This document shows, piece after piece, positions 1 to 8,263 of a DNA stretch of 64,000 nucleotides (the stretch's first letter is position 1; each line of letters starts with the position of its first letter). Both the position numbers and the translations under genes were made by a program. The notes under the pieces are model-generated. The model saw only the letters and a list, made by a program, of their open reading frames with translations, did no database searches and had not been told where the DNA came from. The stretch comes from Gilvimarinus sp. DA14 (GTDB taxonomy: Bacteria > Pseudomonadota > Gammaproteobacteria > Pseudomonadales > Cellvibrionaceae), in contig NZ_CP100350.1 in NCBI RefSeq assembly GCF_024204685.1, positions 3,064,501-3,128,500 on the forward strand. The letters are read 5' to 3'.

Positions 1-522
1 TATAACGTGGATACACCTGTACACAAACCCGAAGATCTGACCGGGCAGAAAATTCGCGTGCAGCAGAGCCAAACCGCGCTGCAGATGGTGAAGGCTCTGG
101 GTGGATCGCCCACGCCTATCTCCTGGGGTGAGCTTTACACGGCTCTGTCCCAAGGCGTGGTGGACGGCGCTGAGAATAATCCCCCCAGCTTCTACACCTC
201 TAAACACTACGAAGTGTGCAAGTACTACACCCTTAACGAGCATACCTCGGTGCCCGACATTGTGCTGATCAGCAGTTATATCTGGAACAATCTGAACGAG
301 CAGGAACAGGTTTGGCTGCAGCAGGCTATGGATGACGCCGTGGTGTACCAGCGTAAACTCTGGGCGGAGAAAACCCAGGAGGCGCTGGATGCGGTAGAGG
401 CCGCGGGCGTTACTGTGATTCGCCCGGATAAGAAGCCGTTTATGGACAAGGTGCAACAAATGCACGAGTCCTACAAAGGCACCGAAATTTACGATCTGAT
501 TCAGACCTTCAAGGCGATGTAG
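1..522 (+). CDS. TRAP transporter solute-binding protein, DctP family (3' part)
   Basis: The reading frame is open from the first base, so only the last ~173 residues are present. Family knowledge: DctP-type proteins are periplasmic receptors that deliver carboxylated solutes to a DctQM permease. Seen here: the 'KIRVQQS' segment, holding the conserved arginine that usually contacts the substrate carboxylate, and the 'GVVDGAENNPPSFY' segment typical of the family. dctQ follows after 9 nt and dctM after that, so the three form one operon. The downstream pectate lyase, kdgK and uxaC make a uronate the likely cargo; this is inferred from context. The signal peptide and N-lobe lie outside the window. 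Confidence 0.93.
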   Translation, partial: YNVDTPVHKPEDLTGQKIRVQQSQTALQMVKALGGSPTPISWGELYTALSQGVVDGAENNPPSFYTSKHYEVCKYYTLNEHTSVPDIVLISSYIWNNLNEQEQVWLQQAMDDAVVYQRKLWAEKTQEALDAVEAAGVTVIRPDKKPFMDKVQQMHESYKGTEIYDLIQTFKAM

Positions 523-531
523 GTTGGCCGT

Positions 532-1026
532 ATGAAAGCGTTCGCACAAATTATCGAAAAAATCCTCGGCGCAGTGGTTGGCCTGTTAATGGCTCTAATG
601 GTGCTGGATGTGACCTGGCAGGTGTTAACCCGCTTTGTGTTAAAAGAGCCCAGCTCTTACACCGAAGAGTTAGCGCGCTTTTTACTGGTGTGGATCGGCC
701 TGTTAGGGGCCGCCTACGCCTATCGTAAAAAAGCGCACCTGGGGCTGGACATTCTGTCGCAAAAACTCGAGGGCGCGGCCAAGCGCAAGCTGGACATTTT
801 TATTTCCATCGTCTGCATGGTGTTCGCCCTGGTTATTATGATCTACGGCGGCGCCAAGTTGATGCTGCTGACATTGGAGCTGGATCAAATGTCCGCCGCA
901 CTGCAGGTGAAAGTGGGTTACCTGTACAGTGTGATTCCGTTAAGCGGGGTTCTAATTGTACTGTTTTCGCTGGACCGAATTATTAACGGTGACCCAGAGC
1001 CAGAAACCCTGGAATTTTACGAATAA
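532..1026 (+). CDS. TRAP transporter small permease, DctQ family
   Basis: 164 residues, the normal DctQ length, with four predicted membrane helices (about residues 13-35, 48-66, 87-110 and 128-150). 'YTEELARFLLVWIGLLGAAYAYRKKAHLGLD' is the family signature region (about residues 43-73). DctQ is the inner-membrane partner that docks the large DctM subunit. It starts 9 nt after the dctP stop and is followed 59 nt later by dctM. The Shine-Dalgarno sequence is weak (aggttgg), which suggests coupling to dctP translation. Substrate is not readable from the sequence; uronate is inferred from neighbours. Confidence 0.92.
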   Translation: MKAFAQIIEKILGAVVGLLMALMVLDVTWQVLTRFVLKEPSSYTEELARFLLVWIGLLGAAYAYRKKAHLGLDILSQKLEGAAKRKLDIFISIVCMVFALVIMIYGGAKLMLLTLELDQMSAALQVKVGYLYSVIPLSGVLIVLFSLDRIINGDPEPETLEFYE

Positions 1027-1085
1027 TATTTTTCACATTTTGCCACCCGAGCAATTGCAAGAATAAACATAATTGAGGTAGTCAG

Positions 1086-2393
1086 ATGGATTGGTCCGTC
1101 GTAGTTTTGTTGGTGACATTCGTCGTTCTGTTGGTTTTGAATGTTCCTATCTCTATCGGCATTGGTATTGCTACCTTCGCCGCCATGTTGTTTACCATCG
1201 ACTTTGGCCCCGCTGCCGTTACCGTGGCGCAGCGTATGGCCAGTGGTATTAACAGTTTTGCCTTGCTGGCGATTCCCTTCTTTGTGCTGTCGGGATTATT
1301 GATGGGGCGCGGCGGTATCGCCCATCGCCTTATCGAATTTGCCAAGGTGCTGATTGGCATGCTGCCCGGTGGTCTGGCGTTTGTGAATATTATTAGCTGT
1401 ACCCTCTTCGGCGCCATTTCGGGCTCGGCGGTTGCGGCCACCTCGGCCATTGGTGGTTTTATGATTCCCACCATGGAAAAAGAAGGCTACGACAAAAACT
1501 TTAATACGGCGGTTACCGTTGCCTCGTCCACCACAGGGTTGCTGATTCCCCCTAGTAATATTCTGATTGTTTACTCCCTCGCCAGTGGCGGCGTGTCCAT
1601 TGCGGCGCTGTTTATTGCCGGTTACCTGCCGGGGATTCTGGTGGCCTTGAGTTTAATGGCTGTGTGTGCGGTGTACGCCAAAATGCACGGCTACCCGGTA
1701 GGTCGGGTTCCCACTGCAAAAGAGTTGACCAAGAAAACTCTGGATGCCATTCCCAGCCTGTTTTTGATTGTGCTGGTCATTGGTGGGATTGTCGGCGGCT
1801 TTTTTACCGCCACCGAAGCCAGTGTGATAGCGGTGCTCTATTCTCTGTTACTGTCGGTGTTTATCTACAAAGAGGTAAAACTGCCAGAGCTGCCAGAGAT
1901 TTTTATTAAGTCGGTGGAGACAACGGCCATTGTGATGTTGCTGATTGCCACCTCTACGGCTATGAGCTGGATGCTCAGCTACGAGAATATTCCGCAGAAT
2001 ATCAGCGCTGCGCTAATGGGGCTGAGTGACAACCCGTTTATTATTCTGCTTACCATCAACTTGATATTACTGTTGGTGGGTATCTTTATGGATATGACTC
2101 CGGCGGTTCTGATTTTTACTCCAATCTTTCTGCCGGTAGCCATGGAGCTCGGCATGTCACCGCTGCACTTCGGCATTATGATGGTGCTTAACCTGTGTAT
2201 TGGTTTATGCACGCCGCCAGTTGGCTCGGTATTGTTTGTCGGTTGTGGTATTGCAAAAACGTCTATTGCCAGTTTGATAAAACCCCTAATGCCCATGTAC
2301 GCAGCGATGATCGTAGTGCTGATGCTGGTGGCATATGTGCCGGCAATTAGCGAGTTCTTGCCAACATTGTTTGGCCTTTACGAAGCTAAGTGA
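1086..2393 (+). CDS. TRAP transporter large permease, DctM family
   Basis: 435 residues of nearly continuous hydrophobic segments, matching the 11-12 helix DctM/SiaM channel subunit that drives sodium- or proton-coupled import. Recognisable family stretches are 'GISVFALLAIPFFVLSG'-like residues around 55-70, 'PPSNILIVYS' around 155-165 and 'DMTPAVLIFTPIFLP' around 338-352. The ATG has a good ribosome binding site (gaggt, 8 nt upstream). It completes a dctPQM operon. The stop codon lies 8 nt before the likely start of the next gene, so the VOC gene is probably co-transcribed. Confidence 0.95.
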   Translation: MDWSVVVLLVTFVVLLVLNVPISIGIGIATFAAMLFTIDFGPAAVTVAQRMASGINSFALLAIPFFVLSGLLMGRGGIAHRLIEFAKVLIGMLPGGLAFVNIISCTLFGAISGSAVAATSAIGGFMIPTMEKEGYDKNFNTAVTVASSTTGLLIPPSNILIVYSLASGGVSIAALFIAGYLPGILVALSLMAVCAVYAKMHGYPVGRVPTAKELTKKTLDAIPSLFLIVLVIGGIVGGFFTATEASVIAVLYSLLLSVFIYKEVKLPELPEIFIKSVETTAIVMLLIATSTAMSWMLSYENIPQNISAALMGLSDNPFIILLTINLILLLVGIFMDMTPAVLIFTPIFLPVAMELGMSPLHFGIMMVLNLCIGLCTPPVGSVLFVGCGIAKTSIASLIKPLMPMYAAMIVVLMLVAYVPAISEFLPTLFGLYEAK

Positions 2394-2401
2394 GTTCTAG
2401 T

Positions 2402-2785
2402 ATGCGTATAGAACATTTTGCCTTTAACGTGGCCGAGCCCATTGCAATTGCCGAGTGGTACTGCAAGCATTTGGGTTTTACGGTAAAACATAAGTTTGAT
2501 AAAGCGCCCCATACTCACTTTCTGGCGGATTCCACTGGAAATGTGATGATTGAAATTTACAACAATCCGCCCGATGAGGTGCCGGATTATCCCTCTATGA
2601 ATCCGCTGACCTTGCACCTTGCTTTTGTCAGTGAAGACCCTGAAGTCGACGCCGAGCGCCTGTGCAAGGCAGGTTGCAAAGTTGTTGATGATGTTCGCTT
2701 AAAAGATGGTTCTGTGTTGCTCATGCTGAAAGACCCTTGGGGTTTTGCCATTCAGTTGTGTAAACGCGGCAACCCCATGGTGTAG
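2402..2785 (+). CDS. VOC (glyoxalase/dioxygenase-fold) small protein
   Basis: About 127 residues forming one vicinal-oxygen-chelate domain with paired beta-alpha-beta-beta-beta halves. Visible features are 'MRIEHFAFNV' at the start (metal-ligand His), 'VMIEIYNNP' in the middle and 'DPWGFAIQLCKR' at the end, where the usual terminal metal-binding Glu appears to be Gln. I chose the ATG at 2402; an upstream GTG at 2390 overlapping the dctM stop is possible but adds only 'MSSS'. It lies between a TRAP transporter and a pectate lyase. Small VOC/cupin proteins are frequent in pectin loci, but no reaction can be assigned. Confidence 0.85.
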   Translation: MRIEHFAFNVAEPIAIAEWYCKHLGFTVKHKFDKAPHTHFLADSTGNVMIEIYNNPPDEVPDYPSMNPLTLHLAFVSEDPEVDAERLCKAGCKVVDDVRLKDGSVLLMLKDPWGFAIQLCKRGNPMV

Positions 2786-2811
2786 CTCTCTTCTCCTAGT
2801 CCGGAGGTTTT

Positions 2812-4098
2812 ATGAAGAAAATGTGTGCTAGTGGCGCTGTGTTGCAAACAGTCGCCACGGTTTTCGCGTGCCTGCTAATTACGTTAGCAAATGCCCAAAG
2901 TTTAGAGAATGTGTCTGGTTTTGGTATGGACACCCCGGCCGGAGAAGGCGGTCGAGTTATTAAGGTTACGAATTTAAATGCCGAGGGGGATGGCTCTCTG
3001 CGTTGGGCCCTGGAGCAAAAAGGTAAACGTATTGTCGTGTTTGAGGTAGGCGGCATCATTGATTTGCAAGGGCGCGGCATGGGTATTCACGAGCCCTACG
3101 TCACTGTGGCGGGGCAAACCGCGCCCAGCCCGGGCATCACCATTATTCGCGGTGGCATTGGTATAGGCACACACGATGTGCGCCTGCAGCATATTCGCGT
3201 GCGCCCGGGCACGAACGGCAAGGCCGAGCGCTCAGGCTGGGAGCCGGATGGGATAGGAATATCGCGGCAATTTGCACGCAATATTCATATCGACCACTGC
3301 TCTGCCAGTTGGGCGGTGGATGAAAATATGTCCGCCTCTGGTGAGCGCTACAAAGGGCCCGAGGCAACCTCGGGTAAGATTACTTTTAGTCATTCCATTA
3401 TTGCCGAAGCCTTGGACTACGCGAGCCATAAAAAGGGTAAACACTCCAAGGGCATTTTGATTCACGACTATGTGCAGGATGTTGCGGTAGTGGGTAATTT
3501 GTTTGCGCACAATGATCGCCGCAATCCCTACTTTAAAGCACACGCCACCGGTGTGGTGGTAAACAACCTGATGTACAACCTGGGTAATGCTGCGGTGCAG
3601 CTGGGCTATGTGGAGGGCGAGTGGGACGGCAAAGAGTTGCGCCCGGGTAACCCCAAAGTCACCGTAGTGGGTAATGACCTTCGCTACGGTCGCGACAGTT
3701 ACTCTGACTTGGCGCTGGTGGCCTACCAGGGCGATGCCTATGTGCACGATAATCAGGTGCTGAACCTCGATGGCAAGCCCATGCCCCAGGTGCAGGGCGA
3801 TGTGCGGCTATTGGATAAACCACCGGTGTGGCCCCAGGGGTTAACCGCGCTGCCGTTGAAAGATGTGTATGAATCGGTACTAAGCCGTGCGGGGGCTCGG
3901 CCCTGGGATCGCGACGAGGTGGATGCACGCATTGTCGCAAGTGTCCGCAATCACACTGGGCGAATTATCGACTCGCAGGAGCAGGTGGGGGGCTATCCGC
4001 AAGCCAAGCCCGTAAGGCGTGCGCTTGAGGTGCCGGAGGACACCGCCGAAGTGTCCGCCTGGTTAGCCAGCTTCGTACCAGAAGCTTACCGCGATTAG
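2812..4098 (+). CDS. Secreted pectate lyase, polysaccharide lyase family 1 type
   Basis: 428 residues with a Sec signal peptide (residues 1-28, cleaved near 'ANA/QS') and a right-handed beta-helix lyase domain. Family hallmarks: 'GSLRWALEQ' and 'GKRIVVFEVGGII' near residues 62-83, 'VRLQHIRVRPG' near 124-134, 'IHIDHCSASWAVDE' near 158-171, and 'HNDRRNP' with candidate catalytic Arg236/Arg237. Pectate lyases cut polygalacturonate by beta-elimination, giving 4,5-unsaturated ends that KduI/KduD encoded later in the window would handle. Strong ribosome binding site (cggaggt). The stop codon overlaps that of the convergent kdgK gene. PL1 is my best family call; subfamily is uncertain. Confidence 0.86.
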   Translation: MKKMCASGAVLQTVATVFACLLITLANAQSLENVSGFGMDTPAGEGGRVIKVTNLNAEGDGSLRWALEQKGKRIVVFEVGGIIDLQGRGMGIHEPYVTVAGQTAPSPGITIIRGGIGIGTHDVRLQHIRVRPGTNGKAERSGWEPDGIGISRQFARNIHIDHCSASWAVDENMSASGERYKGPEATSGKITFSHSIIAEALDYASHKKGKHSKGILIHDYVQDVAVVGNLFAHNDRRNPYFKAHATGVVVNNLMYNLGNAAVQLGYVEGEWDGKELRPGNPKVTVVGNDLRYGRDSYSDLALVAYQGDAYVHDNQVLNLDGKPMPQVQGDVRLLDKPPVWPQGLTALPLKDVYESVLSRAGARPWDRDEVDARIVASVRNHTGRIIDSQEQVGGYPQAKPVRRALEVPEDTAEVSAWLASFVPEAYRD

Positions 4099-5042
4099 CG
4101 GCCGGCTAGCTCGGTAAGAAATACCTGTTTGTCGATTACACCGCCGCGGTGGCGAATAATAATGCCGGCGCAGCGGTTGGCCTGCGTTGCCGCCTCGGCG
4201 GGGCTTTTGCCCGCCAGGTGAGCGGCGAGGTAACCGGCGTTAAAGGTATCGCCCGCTGCGGTAGTGTCGACAATGTCGGTGACCTTGGGAACGGCTACAC
4301 GCTCTTGTTCGCCATCTTTGATAATAATGACATCCTCGGCGCCGCGCTTTAACACCAGCTCGCTGATGTTGCAGTCTTGATAGCGCGCCTGCACCTCGGC
4401 AATGGCGTCGCCATCGGTACCCCAGAGTAGTTCTTCATCATCTAGGGTCAGCAGTGCCAGATCGGTCAGGGCTAAAAGCTCAGAGTTTGCCTGTTGGGCT
4501 TGCTGTGGGTTATCCCAAAGGCGAGGGCGATAGTTACTGTCAAAGGCGACTTTGCCGCCGCGTTCTTTGTAGCGACGCAAAAAGCTCAATAAGTTTTTTC
4601 GCCCAGTCTCGCCAATAATGGCAAGGGTAATACCCGACAGATACACCATGTCAGTGCTGGCGAGCTGTTCGGCCAGGGTGCTCATTTCATCTTCACTATG
4701 AAATAACTCGCGTGCGGGTGCGCGATCACGCCAGTAAAAAAACTCGCGTTCGCCGTCCGGGCTGTTGTGAATCATGTACAGGCCGGGCACTTTACCTTCC
4801 TGGCGCACAATGGTGCCGGTGCTGATGCCTTCGTTTTCCAGCCGCTCAATGATGGCGTCACTGTAGTGGTCATCGCCCAGGCGGGTTACATAGGCGCTGT
4901 CAGTACCCAGCCGCGCCAGGGTAACCAGTGTGTTGTAGGTGTCGCCGGCGTAACCCAAAGCCTTGCGCTCGCCACCTTCGGCCGTGGGTTCTGCCCCGGC
5001 CAGCTCAATCATCACTTCGCCAATGCAGGCAATCTGTGCCAT
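4095..5042 (-). CDS. kdgK: 2-keto-3-deoxygluconate kinase
   Basis: 315 residues of the PfkB/ribokinase family, cytoplasmic. The C-terminal signature 'DTTAAGDTFNAGY' places the catalytic base at about Asp265; the N-terminal sugar-binding 'GEVMIELAG' and 'GYAGDTYNTLVTLARLG' match KDG kinases. It phosphorylates 2-keto-3-deoxygluconate to KDPG, the meeting point of the unsaturated (KduI/KduD) and saturated (UxaC/reductase/UxaA) uronate routes encoded here. The aldolase KdgA is not in the window. The gene diverges from uxaC across 315 bp with FadR-type operator sites, and its stop codon overlaps that of the PL1 gene. Confidence 0.93.
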   Translation of the reverse strand: MAQIACIGEVMIELAGAEPTAEGGERKALGYAGDTYNTLVTLARLGTDSAYVTRLGDDHYSDAIIERLENEGISTGTIVRQEGKVPGLYMIHNSPDGEREFFYWRDRAPARELFHSEDEMSTLAEQLASTDMVYLSGITLAIIGETGRKNLLSFLRRYKERGGKVAFDSNYRPRLWDNPQQAQQANSELLALTDLALLTLDDEELLWGTDGDAIAEVQARYQDCNISELVLKRGAEDVIIIKDGEQERVAVPKVTDIVDTTAAGDTFNAGYLAAHLAGKSPAEAATQANRCAGIIIRHRGGVIDKQVFLTELAGR

Positions 5043-5357
5043 CTTGTCATCTCTTTATGTTTGAATTTTGGATACTGGGTCGCGATTCTACAATTGGTCA
5101 AGCCACTTTTTCAAGTCGAGGCCGGGCTAACCACTGTTAACATATAGTCAATTTTACTATAATGGGGCGGTACATAAATTGAGTTATTTGCCCCGCAGTC
5201 AGTGAGATTATAGGCCTTGTGGGGTAATGCGCGGCGGTTGTTATTGACAGACTGACGCGCTTTTGTAACCATAAATTGGTCATACCTAAAGGCTTGCCGC
5301 AAGCTGACTTGGTCAGACTGGTTTGTCTAACACTATAAACTACGGTAGTTAATTCAC
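5043..5357. promoter_or_regulatory. Divergent kdgK/uxaC promoter region with FadR-type operator candidates
   Basis: This 315-bp gap has no gene. It holds three copies of a TTGGTCnGACCAA-like element: TTGGTCAAGCCAC at 5094-5106 (kdgK side), TTGGTCATACCTA at 5276-5288, and TTGGTCAGACTGG at 5309-5321 (both close to uxaC). A TATAAT hexamer lies at 5158-5163 without a convincing -35. The FadR-subfamily consensus TNGTNNNACNA is established; regulation by the GntR protein at 51041-51811 is inferred. Confidence 0.5.
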
Positions 5358-6773
5358 ATGAGTGCACTTACATTACACCCAGATCGCCTGTTCCCCGCTG
5401 ATGAGACCACCCGCGCCATTGCGCGCCGTCTTTATCAAGAGGTTAAAGACCTGCCCATTGTCAGCCCCCACGGCCATACCGACCCCTCTTGGTTTGCCGA
5501 CAACGAGCTGTTTCCCAACCCGGCGGAGCTGCTGATTAAACCGGACCACTATGTATTTCGCATGTTGTATAGCCTGGGTGTGCCCCTGGTGGATTTGGGT
5601 GTGCCGAGTAAAGCCGGTTTGGCGGTGGAGCAAGATCCGAAAAAAATCTGGCGTCTGTTTGCCAAGCACTACTACGCCTTTCGCGGTACACCTTCGCGTA
5701 TGTGGTTGGATTATGTGTTTAAAGAGGTGTTTGATTTAGATGTGCTGCTCAGCGAGCAAACCGCCGATGCCTACTACGAGCGCATCAACGGCTATTTGCA
5801 AACCGAAGCCTTTCGCCCTCGCGCCTTGATGGAGCGCTACAACATTGAGTGGCTAGCCACTACCGAGTCACCGTTAGACGATTTGCGCCACCACAAAAAA
5901 ATTCGCGAAAGCGGCTGGAAGGGCGGTGTGATTACCGCTTATCGCCCAGACCCCGTAGTCGACCCCGACTTTGAAGGCTTTGCCAATAATGTGGCGCGCC
6001 TGGGTGAGATTACCGGCGAAGACACCAGCAATTGGAATGGTTACTTGGCGGCGCTGAAAAACCGTCGTGAATATTTTAAATCGTTCGGTGCAACCTCTAC
6101 CGATCACGGGCACCCGACGGCGCAAACTTCTGACCTGTCGGTTGCCGAGTGCGAAAAACTATTTGCCAAAGCTTTGGCAGGGCAGTGCAGCAAGCAAGAG
6201 GCGGAAGTGTTCCGCGGGCAAATGCTGACCGAAATGGCGGGTATGAGTATTGAAGACGGCCTGGTGATGCAAATTCACCCGGGCTCGTTCCGCAACCACA
6301 ACCCACATGTGTTTGAAAACTTCGGTCGCGACAAGGGTGCGGATATTCCGTCGCAAACCGAATACGTTAACGCGTTAAAACCACTGCTGGACAAATACGG
6401 TAACGACAATCGCTTATCGATTATTTTGTTTACTTTGGACGAAACCGTGTACTCGCGCGAATTGGCCCCGCTGGCCGGACATTACCCCGTGCTGAAACTT
6501 GGCCCCAGCTGGTGGTTCCACGACAGCCCCGAAGGCATGCGCCGTTTCCGCGAGCAAGTGACCGAGACGGGTGGTTTCTACAACACCGTTGGTTTCAACG
6601 ATGACACGCGGGCGTTCTTATCAATTCCGGCACGTCACGACGTGGCTCGTCGTATGGATTGTAATTTCTTGGCGCGCCTGGTGGCCGAGCATCGTCTGCC
6701 AGAAGATGAAGCGCAAGAAGTTGCTATCGACCTGACCTATCGCCTTGTGAAGCAAGCCTACAAACTCGACTGA
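5358..6773 (+). CDS. uxaC: Uronate isomerase
   Basis: 471 residues, full length for UxaC, an amidohydrolase-superfamily enzyme of the cytoplasm. It converts D-galacturonate to D-tagaturonate and D-glucuronate to D-fructuronate. The metal-site motif 'PHGHTDPSWF' (His38, His40) near the N terminus and 'QIHPGSFRNHNP' near residue 310 are characteristic, as is 'GFNDDTRAF' near residue 415. The next gene starts 14 nt downstream, so uxaC-uxuB-pectinesterase form an operon. FadR-type operator candidates lie 37-82 nt upstream of the start. Confidence 0.95.
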   Translation: MSALTLHPDRLFPADETTRAIARRLYQEVKDLPIVSPHGHTDPSWFADNELFPNPAELLIKPDHYVFRMLYSLGVPLVDLGVPSKAGLAVEQDPKKIWRLFAKHYYAFRGTPSRMWLDYVFKEVFDLDVLLSEQTADAYYERINGYLQTEAFRPRALMERYNIEWLATTESPLDDLRHHKKIRESGWKGGVITAYRPDPVVDPDFEGFANNVARLGEITGEDTSNWNGYLAALKNRREYFKSFGATSTDHGHPTAQTSDLSVAECEKLFAKALAGQCSKQEAEVFRGQMLTEMAGMSIEDGLVMQIHPGSFRNHNPHVFENFGRDKGADIPSQTEYVNALKPLLDKYGNDNRLSIILFTLDETVYSRELAPLAGHYPVLKLGPSWWFHDSPEGMRRFREQVTETGGFYNTVGFNDDTRAFLSIPARHDVARRMDCNFLARLVAEHRLPEDEAQEVAIDLTYRLVKQAYKLD

Positions 6774-6787
6774 GTGGAAGACTATTC

Positions 6788-8263
6788 ATGCAACGTTTAA
6801 ATAAAAATAACCTGGGCGCGCTGGCCAATGTGGCCAGCCTGCCCAACTATGATCGCGACGCCCAGCAGGCGGGCATCGTTCATTTGGGCATCGGTGCCTT
6901 TCACCGTGCTCACCAGGCCTGGTACACCGAAGCGCTGTTAAACAAAGGTGCGCAAAACTGGCAAATCATCGGTGCCAGCTTGCGTTCGCCCACGGTTAAA
7001 AACCAACTGGCCGAGCAAGATGGCTTGTACACCGTCGTTGAGCGGGGCCCGGAAGGTGAAAAATTTCAGGTTATCGGTGCGGTAAAAGACGTTCTGGTGG
7101 GGCCAGAGTCGCCCGCAGCTTTGCTTGAGGTTATGAGCAAGCCCGAAATCAAAATCGTTTCGTTAACCGTCACCGAAAAAGGCTACTGTCACGACCCGGC
7201 CACTGGAAACTTAAACGAAAGTCATCCGGACATTGTGCATGACCTGGAAAACCCAGAAGCGCCCAAGTCTGCCATTGGTTATATCGTCGGTGCATTAAAT
7301 GCGCGTCGCAAAGCCGGCGGAACAAGTTTTACCGTTTTAAGTTGCGATAATCTTCCCAACAACGGTGAAGTGTTGGAAAAGGTTGTATTGCAATACGCCG
7401 ATAAATTCGACACCGAGTTGGCGGCCTGGATTCGCGCGAATACCACTTTCCCTTGCACCATGATCGATCGCATTGTGCCCGCCACTACCGATGCCGATCG
7501 CGGCGAGCTTGAAGGCAAACTTGGCCTGCGCGATGAAGGCATGGTGCTGGCCGAGCCTTTCAGTCAGTGGGTGATCGAAGATAATTTCTGCTCTGACCGC
7601 CCCGCTTGGGAAGACGCCGGTGCGCTGCTGGTGGATGAAGTGCACGCTTACGAAATTATGAAGCTGCGTCTGCTAAATGGCAGTCATTCGCTGCTGGCCT
7701 ACACGGGTTACCTCGCCGGTTTTGACTACGTTAGTGAAGTTATGCGTGAGCCGGTGCTGGCAAGGTTATGTCAGGAATTTATGGACCGTGAAGTGGGGCA
7801 AACCGTTCAGGTGCCCACCGGCTTTGATATGGAAGAGTACAAGGTGCAGCTGCGCGAGCGTTTTGCCAACCCGGGCTTGAAACACCGCACCTGGCAAATC
7901 GCCATGGACGGTTCGCAAAAAATCCCTCAGCGCTGGTTGCAAACCCTGGCGGCGCAGCTTGATGGCGAAGGCAATATTGATTACCTGTGCCTGGCGCTGG
8001 CGGCCTGGATTCGCTATGTCTCTGGTGTGGATGAGCGCGGTCAGCCGATTGATGTGCAAGACCCGCTGGCCGCTGAGCTTAAATCGCTGGTAGACGCCAA
8101 TCGCGGTGACGCGGCTGCAATTGTCACGGCGGTGCTAGGCGTTAAAGCTGTGTTCCCGCAAGCTGTCGCGGCGAGTGAAAAGGTTCACGCTGCGACTGCC
8201 GATTGGCTGGCACGCATCAGCGAGCAGGGCGTTTTGGCGGCGGTGAAAGCGGCTCAGCAATGA
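6788..8263 (+). CDS. uxuB: Fructuronate reductase (mannitol dehydrogenase family, UxuB type)
   Basis: 491 residues, a long-chain NAD-dependent polyol dehydrogenase. The N-terminal 'VHLGIGAFHRAHQAWYT' forms the dinucleotide-binding region; 'SLTVTEKGYC', 'APKSAIGYIV', 'FPCTMIDRIVPA' and 'HRTWQIAMDGSQK' closely follow E. coli UxuB rather than UxaB. The superfamily catalytic lysine pattern KxxxxNxxH is present as Lys292, Asn297, His300. UxuB reduces fructuronate to mannonate. No mannonate dehydratase is in the window, whereas the altronate dehydratase UxaA is, so this enzyme may also or instead reduce tagaturonate (inference). Its stop overlaps the next start (ATGA). Confidence 0.85.
   Translation: MQRLNKNNLGALANVASLPNYDRDAQQAGIVHLGIGAFHRAHQAWYTEALLNKGAQNWQIIGASLRSPTVKNQLAEQDGLYTVVERGPEGEKFQVIGAVKDVLVGPESPAALLEVMSKPEIKIVSLTVTEKGYCHDPATGNLNESHPDIVHDLENPEAPKSAIGYIVGALNARRKAGGTSFTVLSCDNLPNNGEVLEKVVLQYADKFDTELAAWIRANTTFPCTMIDRIVPATTDADRGELEGKLGLRDEGMVLAEPFSQWVIEDNFCSDRPAWEDAGALLVDEVHAYEIMKLRLLNGSHSLLAYTGYLAGFDYVSEVMREPVLARLCQEFMDREVGQTVQVPTGFDMEEYKVQLRERFANPGLKHRTWQIAMDGSQKIPQRWLQTLAAQLDGEGNIDYLCLALAAWIRYVSGVDERGQPIDVQDPLAAELKSLVDANRGDAAAIVTAVLGVKAVFPQAVAASEKVHAATADWLARISEQGVLAAVKAAQQ

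Noticed and set aside
2872-2890. GCTAATTACGTTAGC palindrome inside the PL1 signal peptide
   Set aside because: Within coding sequence and with a different centre; explained by the codons of the signal peptide.
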